From positions 1 through 5,708 of the forward strand of contig JBMNSQ010000109.1 in assembly GCA_050945275.1 (NCBI GenBank): a stretch of DNA of 5,708 nt, in the 5' to 3' direction. Every line of letters begins with the position of its first letter. Within the stretch, counting starts at the first letter, position 1. Shown in pieces: positions 5,159 through 5,708 of the stretch. Both the position numbers and the translations under genes were made by a program. This DNA is from JAAYWY01 sp050945275. GTDB lineage: Bacteria; Bacillota; DTU030; DUMP01. The notes under the pieces were generated by a model. That model searched no databases. It had not been told where the DNA came from and worked only from the letters and a program-made list of their open reading frames with translations.

Positions 5159-5708
5159 TTGACCCAGAGCGCATTTTTGGTAAACCTGCGTACACATCAT
5201 GCACAAGCAGGCGATACTGTTGTTGCCCCCGCCTCCCTTATTGGAATAGACTTTTGGGGCCAACCTGTGGACACTGTCCGCGAAGACGGTCCAGACTTAG
5301 TCCTTACTTTTACCTCAGCAACACTTAATATGCCCGCCGGTAATTTTGCGGTCGCTGACACCCTGGTTAAGTCGGTAGTAGTCCAGGAACAAACTGTAGG
5401 CAAAGTAGAAGTCATTATTAAGCGTTACTTCCCTGGACCCTGGCGCTTAGACAAGGACTTACGCCTTCTATGCCGTTACAACATACACCTAGATCCCTTA
5501 CCTTTGCGCTCACTTTTTGCAAATAAAGTGATATTACTCGATCCGTGGAATCGGCCTAATATCAAAAGTCCTACCAACCTGCCCGAAAAAACAGTAACTC
5601 AGGATGTTGCTAGGCGACTAAGCCAGCTTCTAACTGGTGTAGGAGCCCGGCCCCACTTTAGTCGACCCAGGCCTAACTATCCTTCCCTTACGCCAGCCGC
5701 CATTCGCG
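5159..5708 (+). CDS. Amidase_3-like protein with degenerate zinc site, 3' end beyond window
   Basis: A plus-strand frame open for 183 codons and cut by the window end. The TTG at 5159 is five bases after GGAGGTGA (5146-5153). Residues 122-170 align with the start of the Amidase_3 (N-acetylmuramoyl-L-alanine amidase, CwlD/AmiC) domain: KVILLDPWNRPN (123-134), then NLPEKTVTQDVARRLSQLLTGVGARPHFSRP (140-170). In active enzymes the first strand ends in DPGHGG, whose His binds zinc, and a Glu in L-x-EK binds it too. Here the Glu (143) is kept but the His is absent (DPWNRP). Residues about 20-110 are strand-rich (DLVLTFTSATL, GKVEVIIKRYF) and may be an AMIN-like wall-binding domain. No signal peptide is seen at MTQSAFLVNLRTHH. 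It could be a non-catalytic relative with a structural or regulatory role; the remainder is needed to judge the other zinc His and catalytic Glu. Family call by motif resemblance only. Confidence 0.6.
   Translation, partial: MTQSAFLVNLRTHHAQAGDTVVAPASLIGIDFWGQPVDTVREDGPDLVLTFTSATLNMPAGNFAVADTLVKSVVVQEQTVGKVEVIIKRYFPGPWRLDKDLRLLCRYNIHLDPLPLRSLFANKVILLDPWNRPNIKSPTNLPEKTVTQDVARRLSQLLTGVGARPHFSRPRPNYPSLTPAAIR

Noticed and set aside
5197..5415. Minus-strand 72-codon frame opposite the amidase-like gene
   Set aside because: No ribosome site, Ser/Thr-rich low-information translation, and full overlap with the plus-strand frame that has a strong ribosome site and amidase-like motifs.

Overview
The window reads as chromosomal DNA from an endospore-forming Firmicute, most likely class Clostridia and perhaps Peptococcaceae-like. 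The evidence is gene content (a SpoVB flippase, a YhcN/YlaJ sporulation lipoprotein, a YerC/YecD TrpR-like regulator), strong purine-rich Shine-Dalgarno sequences, and frequent TTG/GTG starts. No mobile element, CRISPR array, tRNA or rRNA was recognised. The assignment rests on protein families read by eye, so the genus is open.

Layout: five genes lie on the minus strand and one partial gene on the plus strand. Read in the minus direction from about 5037 down to 231 they are: (1) a CofE-like (F420-0:gamma-glutamyl ligase family) protein, 216 aa; (2) a short-form Orn/Lys/Arg decarboxylase, 485 aa, whose ATG overlaps the previous stop by one base (TAATG), so the two are translationally coupled; (3) a YhcN/YlaJ-type lipoprotein, 182 aa, followed by a clear rho-independent terminator; (4) SpoVB, 508 aa, starting at TTG; (5) a YerC/YecD TrpR-like DNA-binding protein, 105 aa. 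Divergent from gene 1 and separated by 121 bp, a plus-strand gene starts at 5159 (TTG with a strong SD) and runs off the window end. It looks like an N-acetylmuramoyl-L-alanine amidase (Amidase_3) relative whose first zinc-binding motif is degenerate. The first 230 bases hold no convincing gene.

How it fits together: three of the six genes point to the spore envelope or cell wall (SpoVB, YhcN-like lipoprotein, amidase-like protein). The decarboxylase makes a polyamine or diamine. The CofE-like partner, coupled to it, has no known role in organisms without F420. The most noteworthy items are the amidase-like protein without its usual zinc histidine or signal peptide, and the coupling of a non-canonical CofE-like protein to a PLP decarboxylase. 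I see no convincing evidence of a wholly new multi-gene system; most of the window is ordinary core chromosome of a spore former.
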